A stretch of 61,296 nucleotides of DNA from NCBI GenBank assembly GCA_964614415.1, contig CAZTLE010000003.1, positions 1 through 61,296 of the forward strand, read 5' to 3'. The stretch comes from CAZTLE01 sp964614415. Its GTDB lineage: Bacteria > Bacteroidota > Bacteroidia > Flavobacteriales > Flavobacteriaceae. Made by a program: the position numbers and the translations under genes. Within the stretch, counting starts at the first letter, position 1, and every line of letters begins with the position of its first letter. The notes beneath the pieces are model-generated. The model was not told the DNA's origin, ran no database searches, and saw nothing but the letters and a program-made list of their open reading frames with translations. Of the stretch, positions 35,653 through 44,250 are shown piece by piece.

Positions 35653-36508
35653 ACAACCCAAGCTCATATACAGTCTTAGCGCCCGACCGCTTATCAATGA
35701 TCGATGGTCACAGGGAAACCGCCTCAAGGAAACGGTTTATATGACCGCCCTTAGCATCCTCTACAGCCACATATGGTACAAGGACATCGAATTATATGTG
35801 GATGATACCGCTTTTCAATTCCTTCATATGTTGCCATGTAGGGTCACACGCATGCCTGTTGAAAACGACACTGAGCTATGGATGAAATCCAAAATTCAGG
35901 CGATTCAGCGACAAACAAAACCATTCGTACATCTCGACACGGATGTGTTCATTACAAAGCACATTCCTTTTGACTTTGAACATTGTATGCTGGAGCGCAA
36001 AGAAGACAGCTATGCACTTCATTACAAGAGTCAGGTGGCCTTCTTTTCAAAATTCGCGGGTCATCTCCCCCATTGGAATCCCAGCCTTGGCTATGCCCAT
36101 AACTGCGGGATAGTCGGGTTCCAGTCAATGGAGCTAAAGAACAAGTTCGTTCGAGCATATTACGAACTGGAACGCATCTACCAGGAGCACCGCAAGGAAT
36201 ACCAGCCCCTCAAACAGTTGTGCTATGAACCATGCATTGTAATAGAACAATACAACCTGGCCAGCCTTCTTGATTATGAAGGTATTGAGCCCACACTGCT
36301 CCTTTCCGGTAATTCGTTGACACGACAGTCACAGCAATCACGGGAATTGGGGTACAATCACCTATATGGAGTTTCGAAATACAAACAGAACATTGTTGCC
36401 GAGATCGAGCATCAATTGTACAAGATATTTCCTTATTGGTATGCGCAGATAAAGATGGGACTTGAAGACAAAGGGCTTCTGCCCAAACCAAAGAAAATAG
36501 CCATTTAA
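35645..36508 (+). CDS. Glycosyltransferase-like protein (DUF6734-type) in the eCIS locus
   Basis: A 287-residue soluble protein. Features fit a GT-A-like fold: an N-terminal ETVYMTALSILYSH helix, a DxD-type site in HLDTDVFI (about residue 98-105), HNCGIVGFQ and EQYNLASLL. This is the pattern I associate with DUF6734-type proteins. The gene overlaps the nucleotidyltransferase-like gene by 8 bases and ends 8 bases before the first cargo gene. Possible roles are glycosylating a particle or cargo protein, or being a payload itself; it lacks the cargo N-terminal module, so modification is the better guess. Confidence 0.55.
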   Translation: MSEQPKLIYSLSARPLINDRWSQGNRLKETVYMTALSILYSHIWYKDIELYVDDTAFQFLHMLPCRVTRMPVENDTELWMKSKIQAIQRQTKPFVHLDTDVFITKHIPFDFEHCMLERKEDSYALHYKSQVAFFSKFAGHLPHWNPSLGYAHNCGIVGFQSMELKNKFVRAYYELERIYQEHRKEYQPLKQLCYEPCIVIEQYNLASLLDYEGIEPTLLLSGNSLTRQSQQSRELGYNHLYGVSKYKQNIVAEIEHQLYKIFPYWYAQIKMGLEDKGLLPKPKKIAI

Positions 36509-36516
36509 ACGAATCT

Positions 36517-38460
36517 ATGAAACGCGTAAGAAAAAGAAGCAAGCCAAGGCCCGAGACGGCGTCCCGGGAGAGCACTTTTTTTCCCGGGATCCAAGCCAAG
36601 CTCAAGGTAGGAACTCCCGGAGATCGCTATGAGGTAGAAGCCGATAAAATGGCAGACAAAGTCGTTGCGGGATCCGATCGTGCGGATACCGTACAAAAAA
36701 TGGAGGAAGACGAGGGCGCCGTACAGCAAAAGCCTCTGGCAGAATCTGTAACTACACTCCACAAGGGTGATTTACAGCGTGAAGCGGAACCCCTTCAGCG
36801 TATGGAGGAAGAGGAGGCAGCACAGGCTCAGGAAGAGGAAGAAGCGGCTCAAATGCAGGAAGAGGAAGAGGCGGCACAAGCTCAGGAAGAGGAAGAAGCA
36901 GCACAAATGCAGGAAGAAGAAGAGGCGGCACAGGCTCAGGAAGAAGAGGAAGCTGCCCAAGCCCAGGAGGAGGAAGAAGCGGTACAGGCTAAGACCAGTG
37001 CTTCCTCAGGGTCCAAAACCCAAATAAGCAACACACTTAAAAACAGTAAAGGAGGGGGATCACCCCTGGACACACAAGTAAGGGGTGAAATGGAACACGG
37101 ATTTGGAGTCGACTTCAGCAATATTCGAATTCATACCGGTTCGCAGGCCGGGGAGATGAGCTCTCATTTAAGAGCGCAGGCATTTACCCATGGCAACCAC
37201 ATTTATTTCAATCAGGGGAAATACAACCCGGATTCGAAAAAAGGGAAGCATCTCCTGGCGCATGAATTGACCCATACGATTCAGCAAGGTGCCGCGGGAA
37301 ATTTCATACAGCCTAAACTAACAGTGGACGACAAGTACCCACAGAAATACGTGGATGACTTACAGGATAATCCCAAAGGCACCGATCCTTCCAAATCCCT
37401 GTCCACGCAAGACCGGTTAAAGCTTGTAAAAACACAATTGGGCAAGATAAGTCCTGATTTCAGCGTAAAAGCCACCGGCGACGTAACTCCTACCCACTCG
37501 AAATCAGAAGATGAACTTAAGAAAGGTTCCAAAGGAACGGGCTCATGTTGTATGCATGTACTAACAAGACCAAAAAGTAACAACTGGAATATCATTGTCT
37601 CAGATCATTTCGCTCCTCACACCAATGAAGACCGAAAGACAGTGCACATAAACTCCAATCTGAATCCCCTCCAGTTCGGAGCTCACAATAAAAAAGGAGA
37701 TAAACTGGACTACTCTTCCAATCCCGAGATCATCTTAGGGCACGAACTCTGCGGACACGCCTCTTTGATGGAGATCGGAGCTCATGCCGAAGGACAGAGA
37801 GCGACGTCCCAGGTCCATGATTCTACGATCAAACTGGAAAACGAAATTGCCAAGGGCGTAGGTAAAAAGGGAGATCAACTTCGAGGGTTTGCCTCGGACG
37901 GACCGCATAAAGGTGAGTCTTTCGGTCAGGGATTAGTCATCAACTACGGTTTCAATAAAACCAGTATTTCCCATTTGGACCAAAGCGAAAGAGACAAACT
38001 CACACTCATCTCTGATGTTATAAGAAGACAGGACCTTTTTGTGGAATTGAGAGGTCATTCGGATAACGTAGGAAGTGAATCCGCAAAACAGAAGGTAAGC
38101 GACCGCAGAGCTAAGAATGTTTTTCTATTCCTGCGGAAACTGGGCGTATCCCGAAAAGCCGAGGTGGAACTTTCAGACACCAAAACGATCAAAGTAAATC
38201 GCTTTGTGCTTAAGGGAATGTCGGACAAAGAACCATTGAAGAGTTTTGACCCGGTCACCGAACAGCACAAACTTCGCAGAGTAGACATTATTGTTTCCTC
38301 CTTCCCTGCCGGGCTTTCGGAGCTTCCGAAGGGAATCAAGAAAAAAGACAAAGCCGAACTCGCCAAGGCAGATCCGGTAAAAGAGCCCGGAGCTGTGCAG
38401 GACCTCATTGATAAAGGTACACCGTGTGAGAAACACCTGGCCGAGAAAGCATATCGATAA
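36517..38460 (+). CDS. eCIS cargo 1: DUF4157, HExxxH segment, OmpA-like domain
   Basis: A 647-residue protein. Residues 21-50 hold the module shared by all three cargos (FFPGIQAKLKVGTPGDRYEVEAD, then MADKVV). The KPLA block is near residue 73. Residues 97-159 are seven perfect 9-residue repeats (EEEEAAQ[A/M]Q). DUF4157 spans about 180-260 with HELTH at 249-253. A middle domain (about 330-460) contains HELCGH at 409-414, which is HExxxH, one residue longer than the zincin HExxH. Residues about 475-595 are OmpA-like (RGHSDNVGSESAKQKVSDRRA, LRRVDI). There is no signal peptide. It is probably a tube payload; whether the middle domain is an active peptidase is open. Confidence 0.8.
   Translation: MKRVRKRSKPRPETASRESTFFPGIQAKLKVGTPGDRYEVEADKMADKVVAGSDRADTVQKMEEDEGAVQQKPLAESVTTLHKGDLQREAEPLQRMEEEEAAQAQEEEEAAQMQEEEEAAQAQEEEEAAQMQEEEEAAQAQEEEEAAQAQEEEEAVQAKTSASSGSKTQISNTLKNSKGGGSPLDTQVRGEMEHGFGVDFSNIRIHTGSQAGEMSSHLRAQAFTHGNHIYFNQGKYNPDSKKGKHLLAHELTHTIQQGAAGNFIQPKLTVDDKYPQKYVDDLQDNPKGTDPSKSLSTQDRLKLVKTQLGKISPDFSVKATGDVTPTHSKSEDELKKGSKGTGSCCMHVLTRPKSNNWNIIVSDHFAPHTNEDRKTVHINSNLNPLQFGAHNKKGDKLDYSSNPEIILGHELCGHASLMEIGAHAEGQRATSQVHDSTIKLENEIAKGVGKKGDQLRGFASDGPHKGESFGQGLVINYGFNKTSISHLDQSERDKLTLISDVIRRQDLFVELRGHSDNVGSESAKQKVSDRRAKNVFLFLRKLGVSRKAEVELSDTKTIKVNRFVLKGMSDKEPLKSFDPVTEQHKLRRVDIIVSSFPAGLSELPKGIKKKDKAELAKADPVKEPGAVQDLIDKGTPCEKHLAEKAYR
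36805..36993 (+). repeat. Seven in-frame 27-base repeats in cargo 1
   Basis: Encodes seven consecutive 9-residue units EEEEAAQ[A/M]Q (last unit EEEEAVQAK), residues 97-159 of cargo 1. The DNA copies differ mainly at synonymous GAA/GAG positions and at the Ala/Met codon, so length change by slippage or recombination is likely between strains. Confidence 0.9.
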
Positions 38461-38495
38461 TAAAAAACTTTAGATACTATTAAAACCGAAAACCA

Positions 38496-38945
38496 ATGAA
38501 AACAAAAATCACTGCCCTTCTATTGTTTGTGAGCGTCGTATTTAGTGCTTGCGTAAGCACATTCGATCAGTTTACATTCGATGAAACAAAGGCCACAAAA
38601 GTACAGATGGAAAGCCTTATGAATAAGGCAACGACACCTTACAGCGATAATCTGTCGGACATCAATGCGCTAAAGACGCAAATGCAGAATATGCTGACCT
38701 ACGAACGGAACAAGCAGAACAATACAATAAATCGCAAAATGTGGGAGCTAATTACTCGAGAGGGTTCCACCATCAATGACTTTTTTAAAACCTGGGAAAG
38801 CCAGGGTACTATGAGTCAACCTTTTATCGATGAGTTTAAGCCTCAAATCAACGAGATATTCGATCTCATGATCGACTATGAATCGAAGAAAGACAAGCAA
38901 GCAGAAAATGCCTTGCGCCAAATTCTAAGCGCTGCCACCAACTAA
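38496..38945 (+). CDS. Small lipoprotein between eCIS cargos
   Basis: A 149-residue protein with a lipoprotein signal (MKTKITALLLFVSVVFSAC, lipobox FSAC, Cys 19). The mature part is helical and charged (LKTQMQNMLTYERNKQNN, EIFDLMIDYESKKDKQAENALRQIL). It is not recognised as a named family. It stands 35 bases after cargo 1 and 11 bases before the next small gene. An exported lipoprotein inside a locus for cytosol-assembled particles is unusual; protection of the periplasm against cargo 1, or anchoring, are possible roles. Both are inference. Confidence 0.65.
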   Translation: MKTKITALLLFVSVVFSACVSTFDQFTFDETKATKVQMESLMNKATTPYSDNLSDINALKTQMQNMLTYERNKQNNTINRKMWELITREGSTINDFFKTWESQGTMSQPFIDEFKPQINEIFDLMIDYESKKDKQAENALRQILSAATN

Positions 38946-38956
38946 AATATAACATC

Positions 38957-39283
38957 ATGGATTTTGAAAAGATTTTTAAAGATTTAAAGGACGAATTGCT
39001 CTCAATGGTCAAAGACAAATTCGATGAAGAAAGTCAGAGTGTGAAAAACGATATTTCTGCCTTTTTCGATTCGGCCAAAGAGAAGCTAAAACGATGGACA
39101 GAACTCTTCGTAGACGGTGTCATTACCCGTGAAGAGTTCGAACTGTTACTCAAAAGTCAAAAGGATCTGGTCATTATGAAAACATTGCATAAGGCCGGTA
39201 TTTCAGCCATTAGTCTGGGACATTTTAAAAATGCCGTAATCAGTATGATTGTGGATAAAGTATCCGGAGTAATTAACCAATAG
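38957..39283 (+). CDS. Small helical protein, 108 aa, unknown
   Basis: No signal peptide. The first 70 residues are strongly charged, amphipathic helix (FKDLKDELLSMVKDKFDEES, FDSAKEKLKRWTELFVDG). The last 40 are more hydrophobic (AGISAISLGHFKNAVISMIV), possibly a membrane-binding or protein-binding helix. It follows the lipoprotein gene by 11 bases and is followed by a 111-base spacer with two hairpins. The family is not recognised. It is possibly a partner or immunity-type protein for cargo 1. Confidence 0.55.
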   Translation: MDFEKIFKDLKDELLSMVKDKFDEESQSVKNDISAFFDSAKEKLKRWTELFVDGVITREEFELLLKSQKDLVIMKTLHKAGISAISLGHFKNAVISMIVDKVSGVINQ

Positions 39284-39354
39284 CCGCTTTTGAAAACAGC
39301 GGTATAAACCTAAACGAGTTTTAGTTATCCCGGCATGGTATAAAACGTGCCGGG
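39284..39354 (+). other. Two small hairpins in the spacer before cargo 2
   Basis: CCGCT (39284-39288) pairs with AGCGG (39298-39302), directly after a stop codon. CCCGGCA (39329-39335) pairs with TGCCGGG (39348-39354). Neither is followed by a T-tract, so they look more like mRNA-processing or stability elements than terminators. The rest of the spacer up to 39394 shows nothing clear. Confidence 0.4.
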
Positions 39355-39394
39355 CAGTATACATTCTGAACTATGAGCAAGTAGGCCGTAATCA

Positions 39395-42300
39395 ATGAAA
39401 ACGCCTCCAAAACATACTTCCAAGGGAACACCCAATGCCCTGGTTCACAACCGGACCAATGATACCTTTTTTGGTGTTCAGGCAAAACTATCGGTGGGTA
39501 AACCCGGAGATGTCTATGAACAGGAGGCGGATACCATGGCTGAAAAAGTGGTGGAACGAACCAACAATCGGACCACCTCCAGAACGGAACCGTTCTTCCC
39601 GGGAAGTACTTCGACTCCCGTCCAAACAAAACCAGAAAGTCCCTTTGTACAGGAGAAGCCACTAGCTTCCAGCGTAACGCCGGTGGTTCAGTTAGAATCG
39701 GCTGAAGAAGAGTCGGTCCAGGAAAAATGTGACGCCTGCGAAAAAGAGAAGGTGCAACGCATGCCTTTTGAAGACCTTCAAAAACAGGAAGAGGAAGAAG
39801 CGGCTCAAACCAAGGAAATTCAATTACAGGAGGAAGAAGAAGCACAGGCCCAGGAAGAAGAGGAAGCACAAACTAAAGAAATCCAACTGCAAGAAGAGGA
39901 AGAGGCGCAGGCACAGGAAGAAGAGGAAGCACAGGCGCAAGAGGAAGAAGAGGCTGCCCAGGCCAAAGAAAGCGTGCAACTGGAAGGAGAGGAAGAAGAA
40001 GCACAGGCTCAGGAGGAAGAGGAAGCCCAAACGCTTCAGATGATGGAGGAAGAAGAAGCGCAAACGAAAGAAAGTGTGCAGTTGGAAGGTGAAGAAGAGG
40101 AAGCCCAGACCAAAGAAGTCCAACTACAGGAGGAAGAAGAAGCGCAAGCTCAGGAAGAGGAAGAAGCACAGGCTAAAGCCGTCAATCCAGGCGCGCCCAG
40201 AGCAAGCCTGAGTAAGGATATTGGTGATGCAAGAGGCAAAGGAAGTCCCCTAAAAGAAGGTGTAAAGCAGCAAATGGAGTCCGGTTTTGGCGCTGATTTC
40301 AGTGGAGTTCGGGTACACACCGACAGTAAGTCGGCCGAAATGAACAAGGAACTGGGTGCCAAAGCATTTACCGCCAAGAACGATATTTTCTTCAACGAAG
40401 GACAATTTAACCCGGCCACCAAGGAAGGACAAACCCTGCTAGCCCATGAGTTAACACATACCCTTCAACAGGGAGCTTCAGGAGCTAAAACCGGCATGGA
40501 AGAGACTGAGACGGGAGGAGAGAACAGCACATCCAGCGCTTCCGGAGGAGGAACCCAGGCCGATCCGTCACAACCTGCCGAAGAAGTTCCGGCAGAAACC
40601 GGTGACGTAGCTACCGAAGATGCTGCGGTGGAAGGCGCAGAAGGTGCTGAAGTACCGGCAGAGGGTGCTGAAGGTGACGGTGAAGGGAAAGAAGCGCAGG
40701 AAGGTAAAGGCAAGGGCAAGAAAAAAGGAAAAGGCAAGGGAGACGCGAAAACCACACCACGAAGCCCGGAAGAAGATCCCAACTTTAAGAAAATGGAGGG
40801 TCGTGTGGAAGACAGATCCACACAGCAGCAGGCGCATGAACCGGCAGAGGCCAGTGCGGGCGCCGCGCAGAGTGCTGCAGTATCACCGGCCAACGAGCGG
40901 GATAGTATGGCGCAGTCCGGTCAGGTAGATCAGATGGACGAGGCCGAAGCCGGAGAATTCAGCGCCGAGGACTTCAAGGCGAAGCTCATGGAGCGCATCG
41001 AAGGCATGCAGTTACCCGCCAACCAGGAAGAAGCCGACGATTTTGAGGACAATAACAACATTGATGAGGTAAATCAGGCCGCTATGGGCGATGTTCAGGG
41101 AGAACAGGCTGCCGCTTCAGGTGCTATTGAGCAAACCTCCCAGGCAGAACCAAACCCGGACGCAATACCTGAAAGAGAGGTAACTCCCCTACCCGAAGCG
41201 CCGATCGGAGAACAACCGGCCGCGGTTAATCCGGAACAGGCCATGCCACCGAAACGAGGCGCCGCCGAAGTAGAAACACCGCTTCAGGACAATGCAGCCG
41301 AGGTAGATCAACAAATGGAGGACAATGAGATCACCGAGGAGCAACTTGCCAATTCCAATGAGCCCAAATTCCAGGAGGCTCTAAGTTCGAAGAAAACAGC
41401 CCAGGAAGACGCTGCCACGCGTCCTACCCAATTGCGACAACAGGAAGCAGCTACCCGTCAGGGTGCAGAAGCCCAGGCCACAGCCAACGCCGATGCAAGC
41501 TTACAAGGTATGCATCAGGACCGTGCCAACCTGCTTAACCAGGTGACTGCCGATCAACAAACAACGGGGACAACCGATACGGCAGAACGTCAACGTATCG
41601 CAGATGAGATAAACACCATCTACGAAAACACCAAGACAGATGTAGAAACCATATTAAGTGATCTCGACACGGAAGTCAGTCAAAAATTCTCGGCCGGAAC
41701 GGCTACTGCCAAGCAGAAATTTGAGGACTATGTGGATCGAAAAATGGACGCCTACAAATCACGGCGTTATAGTGGCTTGACCGGTAAAGGAAGGTGGTTG
41801 AAGGACAAATTTGCCGGTATGCCCGACGAAGTGAATGAGTTCTTTGTAGATGGAAAACAAGAGTTCATTGATCACATGGACACGGTAATTACCGAAGTGG
41901 CTAACATTGTCGCGACCAAGCTCAATGAGGCCAAAACGAGGATCAGCACCGGAAAACAAGAAGTTGAAGACTACGTAAACGCCCTACCCGAAAATCTACA
42001 GCAAATTGGTCGGGACGCCGCTGACGAGATCAATACCAAGTTCGATGAGCTTGAAGAGTCCGTGAACAGTAAACAGGATGAACTCATTGATAGTCTGGCC
42101 GATCAGTACAATGCTGCTCTTGAAGAAGTAGACGCCCGCATCGAAGAAATGAAGGCTGCCAACCGCGGACTCATCGACATGGCGTTGGATGCTATTGCCG
42201 GAGTGATCAAGACGATCATCGAGATCAAGAACATGCTTACGGAGCTTCTCGCGGGTGCCATAAGTGCTATAGGAGCGATTATTTCAGATCCGATTGGTTT

Positions 42301-44248
42301 CCTCGGAAATCTGATCTCCGGAATAGGACAAGGATTTACCAATTTCGGAGCAAACATATTAACGCACCTGCAAAGTGGTTTGATCCAGTGGTTAACAGGA
42401 ACCCTCGGCCCTGTGGGAATTACCATTCCGGACGATCTCTTCAGTCTGAAGGGAATATTCAGCCTTGTGGCCCAGATACTGGGTATCACCTGGGATTTCA
42501 TTCGAAGAAAAGCAGTGAAACTGCTTGGAGAGCCTATGGTTCAGGCGCTTGAGACCGGTTTTGAGATCTTCATGATTATTAAGAACGACGGAATCAACGG
42601 CCTTTGGGAATATCTGAAAGAGCAGTTCAATGATCTCAAGGAAACTGTGATCGACGCTATTAAGAGTATGGTGATCACCACGGTGATCGAAGCCGGTATC
42701 AAGTGGGTTCTGGGACTCATGAATCCTGCCTCTGCCTTTGTCAAGGCTTGTATGATGATCATCGATGTTGTACGTTTCTTCATTGAGCGCGGAAGTCAGA
42801 TCATCGAATTGGTAAAGGCCTTTGTGGATGGCGTGAAAGCCGTAGCTTCCGGATCTGTTTCAGCTGTGGCAGCAGCCATAGAGAATGCCCTGGCTCGTGC
42901 CTTACCGGTGGTCATTGGATTCCTGGCCTCCTTGCTTGGAATTGGAGGATTGGCGCGCAAGGTTCAGAAGATCATAGGTAAGATTAGAAAGCGTATCGAT
43001 AAGGCGGTGGATAAATTAATCATGAAGGCTAAGTCGGCATTCAAGGGATTGGTGAAGAAAGGTAAGGCAAAGGCCAAAGGATTACTTCAAAGCTTTGTCG
43101 ACTGGCTAGGATTCAAGAAAACATTTAAAACGGCTGATAAGAAGAGCCACAAACTTTATGTAAAAGGAGAAGGCAAGAACGCTGAATTGTGGGTGCAGAG
43201 TACACCTAAGAAGGTTAAAGACCTGCTGGACAATCACCCGGATCAAAGCAATCCGGCATTGGGTGAGGCCAGAAAGCACATGAATGATTTCTATGCCTCA
43301 GCTCCGGAACTGGCCAAGTTGGACGCTCAGTATGAAACTGCCACCGGTGCAAAGCAGAAAACTATAGCCGGTAAGATCAGAAAACACATTGAAGGCGTTA
43401 CGGGAACTGTTACCAAATTAGCAGAAGCCCTTAAGACCCTGGGAATTGATGGAACCATGGATGCAACCGTACTGACCAAGATCGATCCAAACTCAGGTAA
43501 ACTATTGACCAGTAAATCGGCCAAACCACTTACGGCACTACCCGGCAATACCAAAGGAAATCCAAATGCAGCAGGTGCCGGTGACATTCCGGGCTGGCCG
43601 CACCTGACCAAGGTCAAAAACTCCGGAGTGGACGATAAGATCTTTGACAAGTATGTTCGTTTCCATATCATTCATGATCAAATGCATGGACCGGCTAACG
43701 ATACTAACCTTGTAGCTGCCACCAAGGATGCCAACAACGATTACTACCGAAATGTTGAAATTCAAATTCTAAGGAAACTATACACCCCGGGAACTATTAT
43801 GTACCTCGACGTGACCCTTAGCTATCATGGTTCATTCCCGGAATTCTTACACAAGGCAACAGCAAACTGGGGTTATATGAAGTTAGATCCCAGAACTAAT
43901 GATCCTGTTCCGGATACGTCAAAGACCGGTGGTTCTAAAACGGTAACCAGTGACGCTCCACCTGCGGTTACCGGACCGGTTACCGTGAAGCTTCATGGTA
44001 AAGGACGTAGTCAGCTCACCAGTGCTCCAATTAAATTACCTGTGAGTACTGCACGCAGACTGGTAGAAGCCTTGAAAGCTCATAAGACATTGGACGTATA
44101 TTCTGCTATTGACCTGTACTACACTGCCAGCGTAATGTATACGGCAACAGCCAACCCAAAACCATTCAGCACTTATAAGGCACAGGACAAAGCGGCTATT
44201 GCAAGCCTTGTTGCAGCAAACCCGAACATTGATTTAACTCCCATCTAA
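39395..44248 (+). CDS. eCIS cargo 2: giant DUF4157 protein with helical body and toxin-like C-terminus
   Basis: A 1617-residue protein. Shared module FFGVQAKLSVGKPGDVYEQEAD (25-46); KPLASSVTPVVQL (88-100); CDAC (112-115); Glu-rich repeats (131-261); DUF4157 (about 282-362, HELTH 351-355). Then a Gly/Glu/Lys-rich linker, a long coiled-coil region (about 660-925), and a block of hydrophobic amphipathic helices (925-1200) ending in a Lys-rich segment. It includes GITIPDDLFSLKGIFSLVAQILG, a conserved-looking core in such proteins. The C-terminus (1395-1490) has RFHIIHDQMHGPANDTNLVAATKDAN, recalling nuclease RGH...GPxxxxNL patterns. Probably a payload with a translocating body; enzymatic class uncertain. 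The SUKH-like gene follows at once. Confidence 0.78.
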   Translation: MKTPPKHTSKGTPNALVHNRTNDTFFGVQAKLSVGKPGDVYEQEADTMAEKVVERTNNRTTSRTEPFFPGSTSTPVQTKPESPFVQEKPLASSVTPVVQLESAEEESVQEKCDACEKEKVQRMPFEDLQKQEEEEAAQTKEIQLQEEEEAQAQEEEEAQTKEIQLQEEEEAQAQEEEEAQAQEEEEAAQAKESVQLEGEEEEAQAQEEEEAQTLQMMEEEEAQTKESVQLEGEEEEAQTKEVQLQEEEEAQAQEEEEAQAKAVNPGAPRASLSKDIGDARGKGSPLKEGVKQQMESGFGADFSGVRVHTDSKSAEMNKELGAKAFTAKNDIFFNEGQFNPATKEGQTLLAHELTHTLQQGASGAKTGMEETETGGENSTSSASGGGTQADPSQPAEEVPAETGDVATEDAAVEGAEGAEVPAEGAEGDGEGKEAQEGKGKGKKKGKGKGDAKTTPRSPEEDPNFKKMEGRVEDRSTQQQAHEPAEASAGAAQSAAVSPANERDSMAQSGQVDQMDEAEAGEFSAEDFKAKLMERIEGMQLPANQEEADDFEDNNNIDEVNQAAMGDVQGEQAAASGAIEQTSQAEPNPDAIPEREVTPLPEAPIGEQPAAVNPEQAMPPKRGAAEVETPLQDNAAEVDQQMEDNEITEEQLANSNEPKFQEALSSKKTAQEDAATRPTQLRQQEAATRQGAEAQATANADASLQGMHQDRANLLNQVTADQQTTGTTDTAERQRIADEINTIYENTKTDVETILSDLDTEVSQKFSAGTATAKQKFEDYVDRKMDAYKSRRYSGLTGKGRWLKDKFAGMPDEVNEFFVDGKQEFIDHMDTVITEVANIVATKLNEAKTRISTGKQEVEDYVNALPENLQQIGRDAADEINTKFDELEESVNSKQDELIDSLADQYNAALEEVDARIEEMKAANRGLIDMALDAIAGVIKTIIEIKNMLTELLAGAISAIGAIISDPIGFLGNLISGIGQGFTNFGANILTHLQSGLIQWLTGTLGPVGITIPDDLFSLKGIFSLVAQILGITWDFIRRKAVKLLGEPMVQALETGFEIFMIIKNDGINGLWEYLKEQFNDLKETVIDAIKSMVITTVIEAGIKWVLGLMNPASAFVKACMMIIDVVRFFIERGSQIIELVKAFVDGVKAVASGSVSAVAAAIENALARALPVVIGFLASLLGIGGLARKVQKIIGKIRKRIDKAVDKLIMKAKSAFKGLVKKGKAKAKGLLQSFVDWLGFKKTFKTADKKSHKLYVKGEGKNAELWVQSTPKKVKDLLDNHPDQSNPALGEARKHMNDFYASAPELAKLDAQYETATGAKQKTIAGKIRKHIEGVTGTVTKLAEALKTLGIDGTMDATVLTKIDPNSGKLLTSKSAKPLTALPGNTKGNPNAAGAGDIPGWPHLTKVKNSGVDDKIFDKYVRFHIIHDQMHGPANDTNLVAATKDANNDYYRNVEIQILRKLYTPGTIMYLDVTLSYHGSFPEFLHKATANWGYMKLDPRTNDPVPDTSKTGGSKTVTSDAPPAVTGPVTVKLHGKGRSQLTSAPIKLPVSTARRLVEALKAHKTLDVYSAIDLYYTASVMYTATANPKPFSTYKAQDKAAIASLVAANPNIDLTPI
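39785..40177 (+). repeat. Glu-rich repeat tract in cargo 2
   Basis: In-frame DNA tract encoding residues 131-261, built from EEEEAQAQ, EEEEAQTKE(I/S/V) and QLQEEEEA units of irregular order. It is related in composition to the cargo 1 repeat but less regular. The GAA/GAG-rich sequence gives long antisense open frames that are not genes. Confidence 0.88.
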
Positions 44249-44250
44249 AC

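Noticed and set aside
36805..36993. CRISPR-like array of 27-base units
   Set aside because: Units abut without spacers, stay in frame and encode a regular peptide; no cas genes nearby.
39824..40169. Long antisense open frames rich in Leu/Phe/Pro opposite cargo 2
   Set aside because: They are the complement of the GAA/GAG-rich repeat and lack independent start or family signals.
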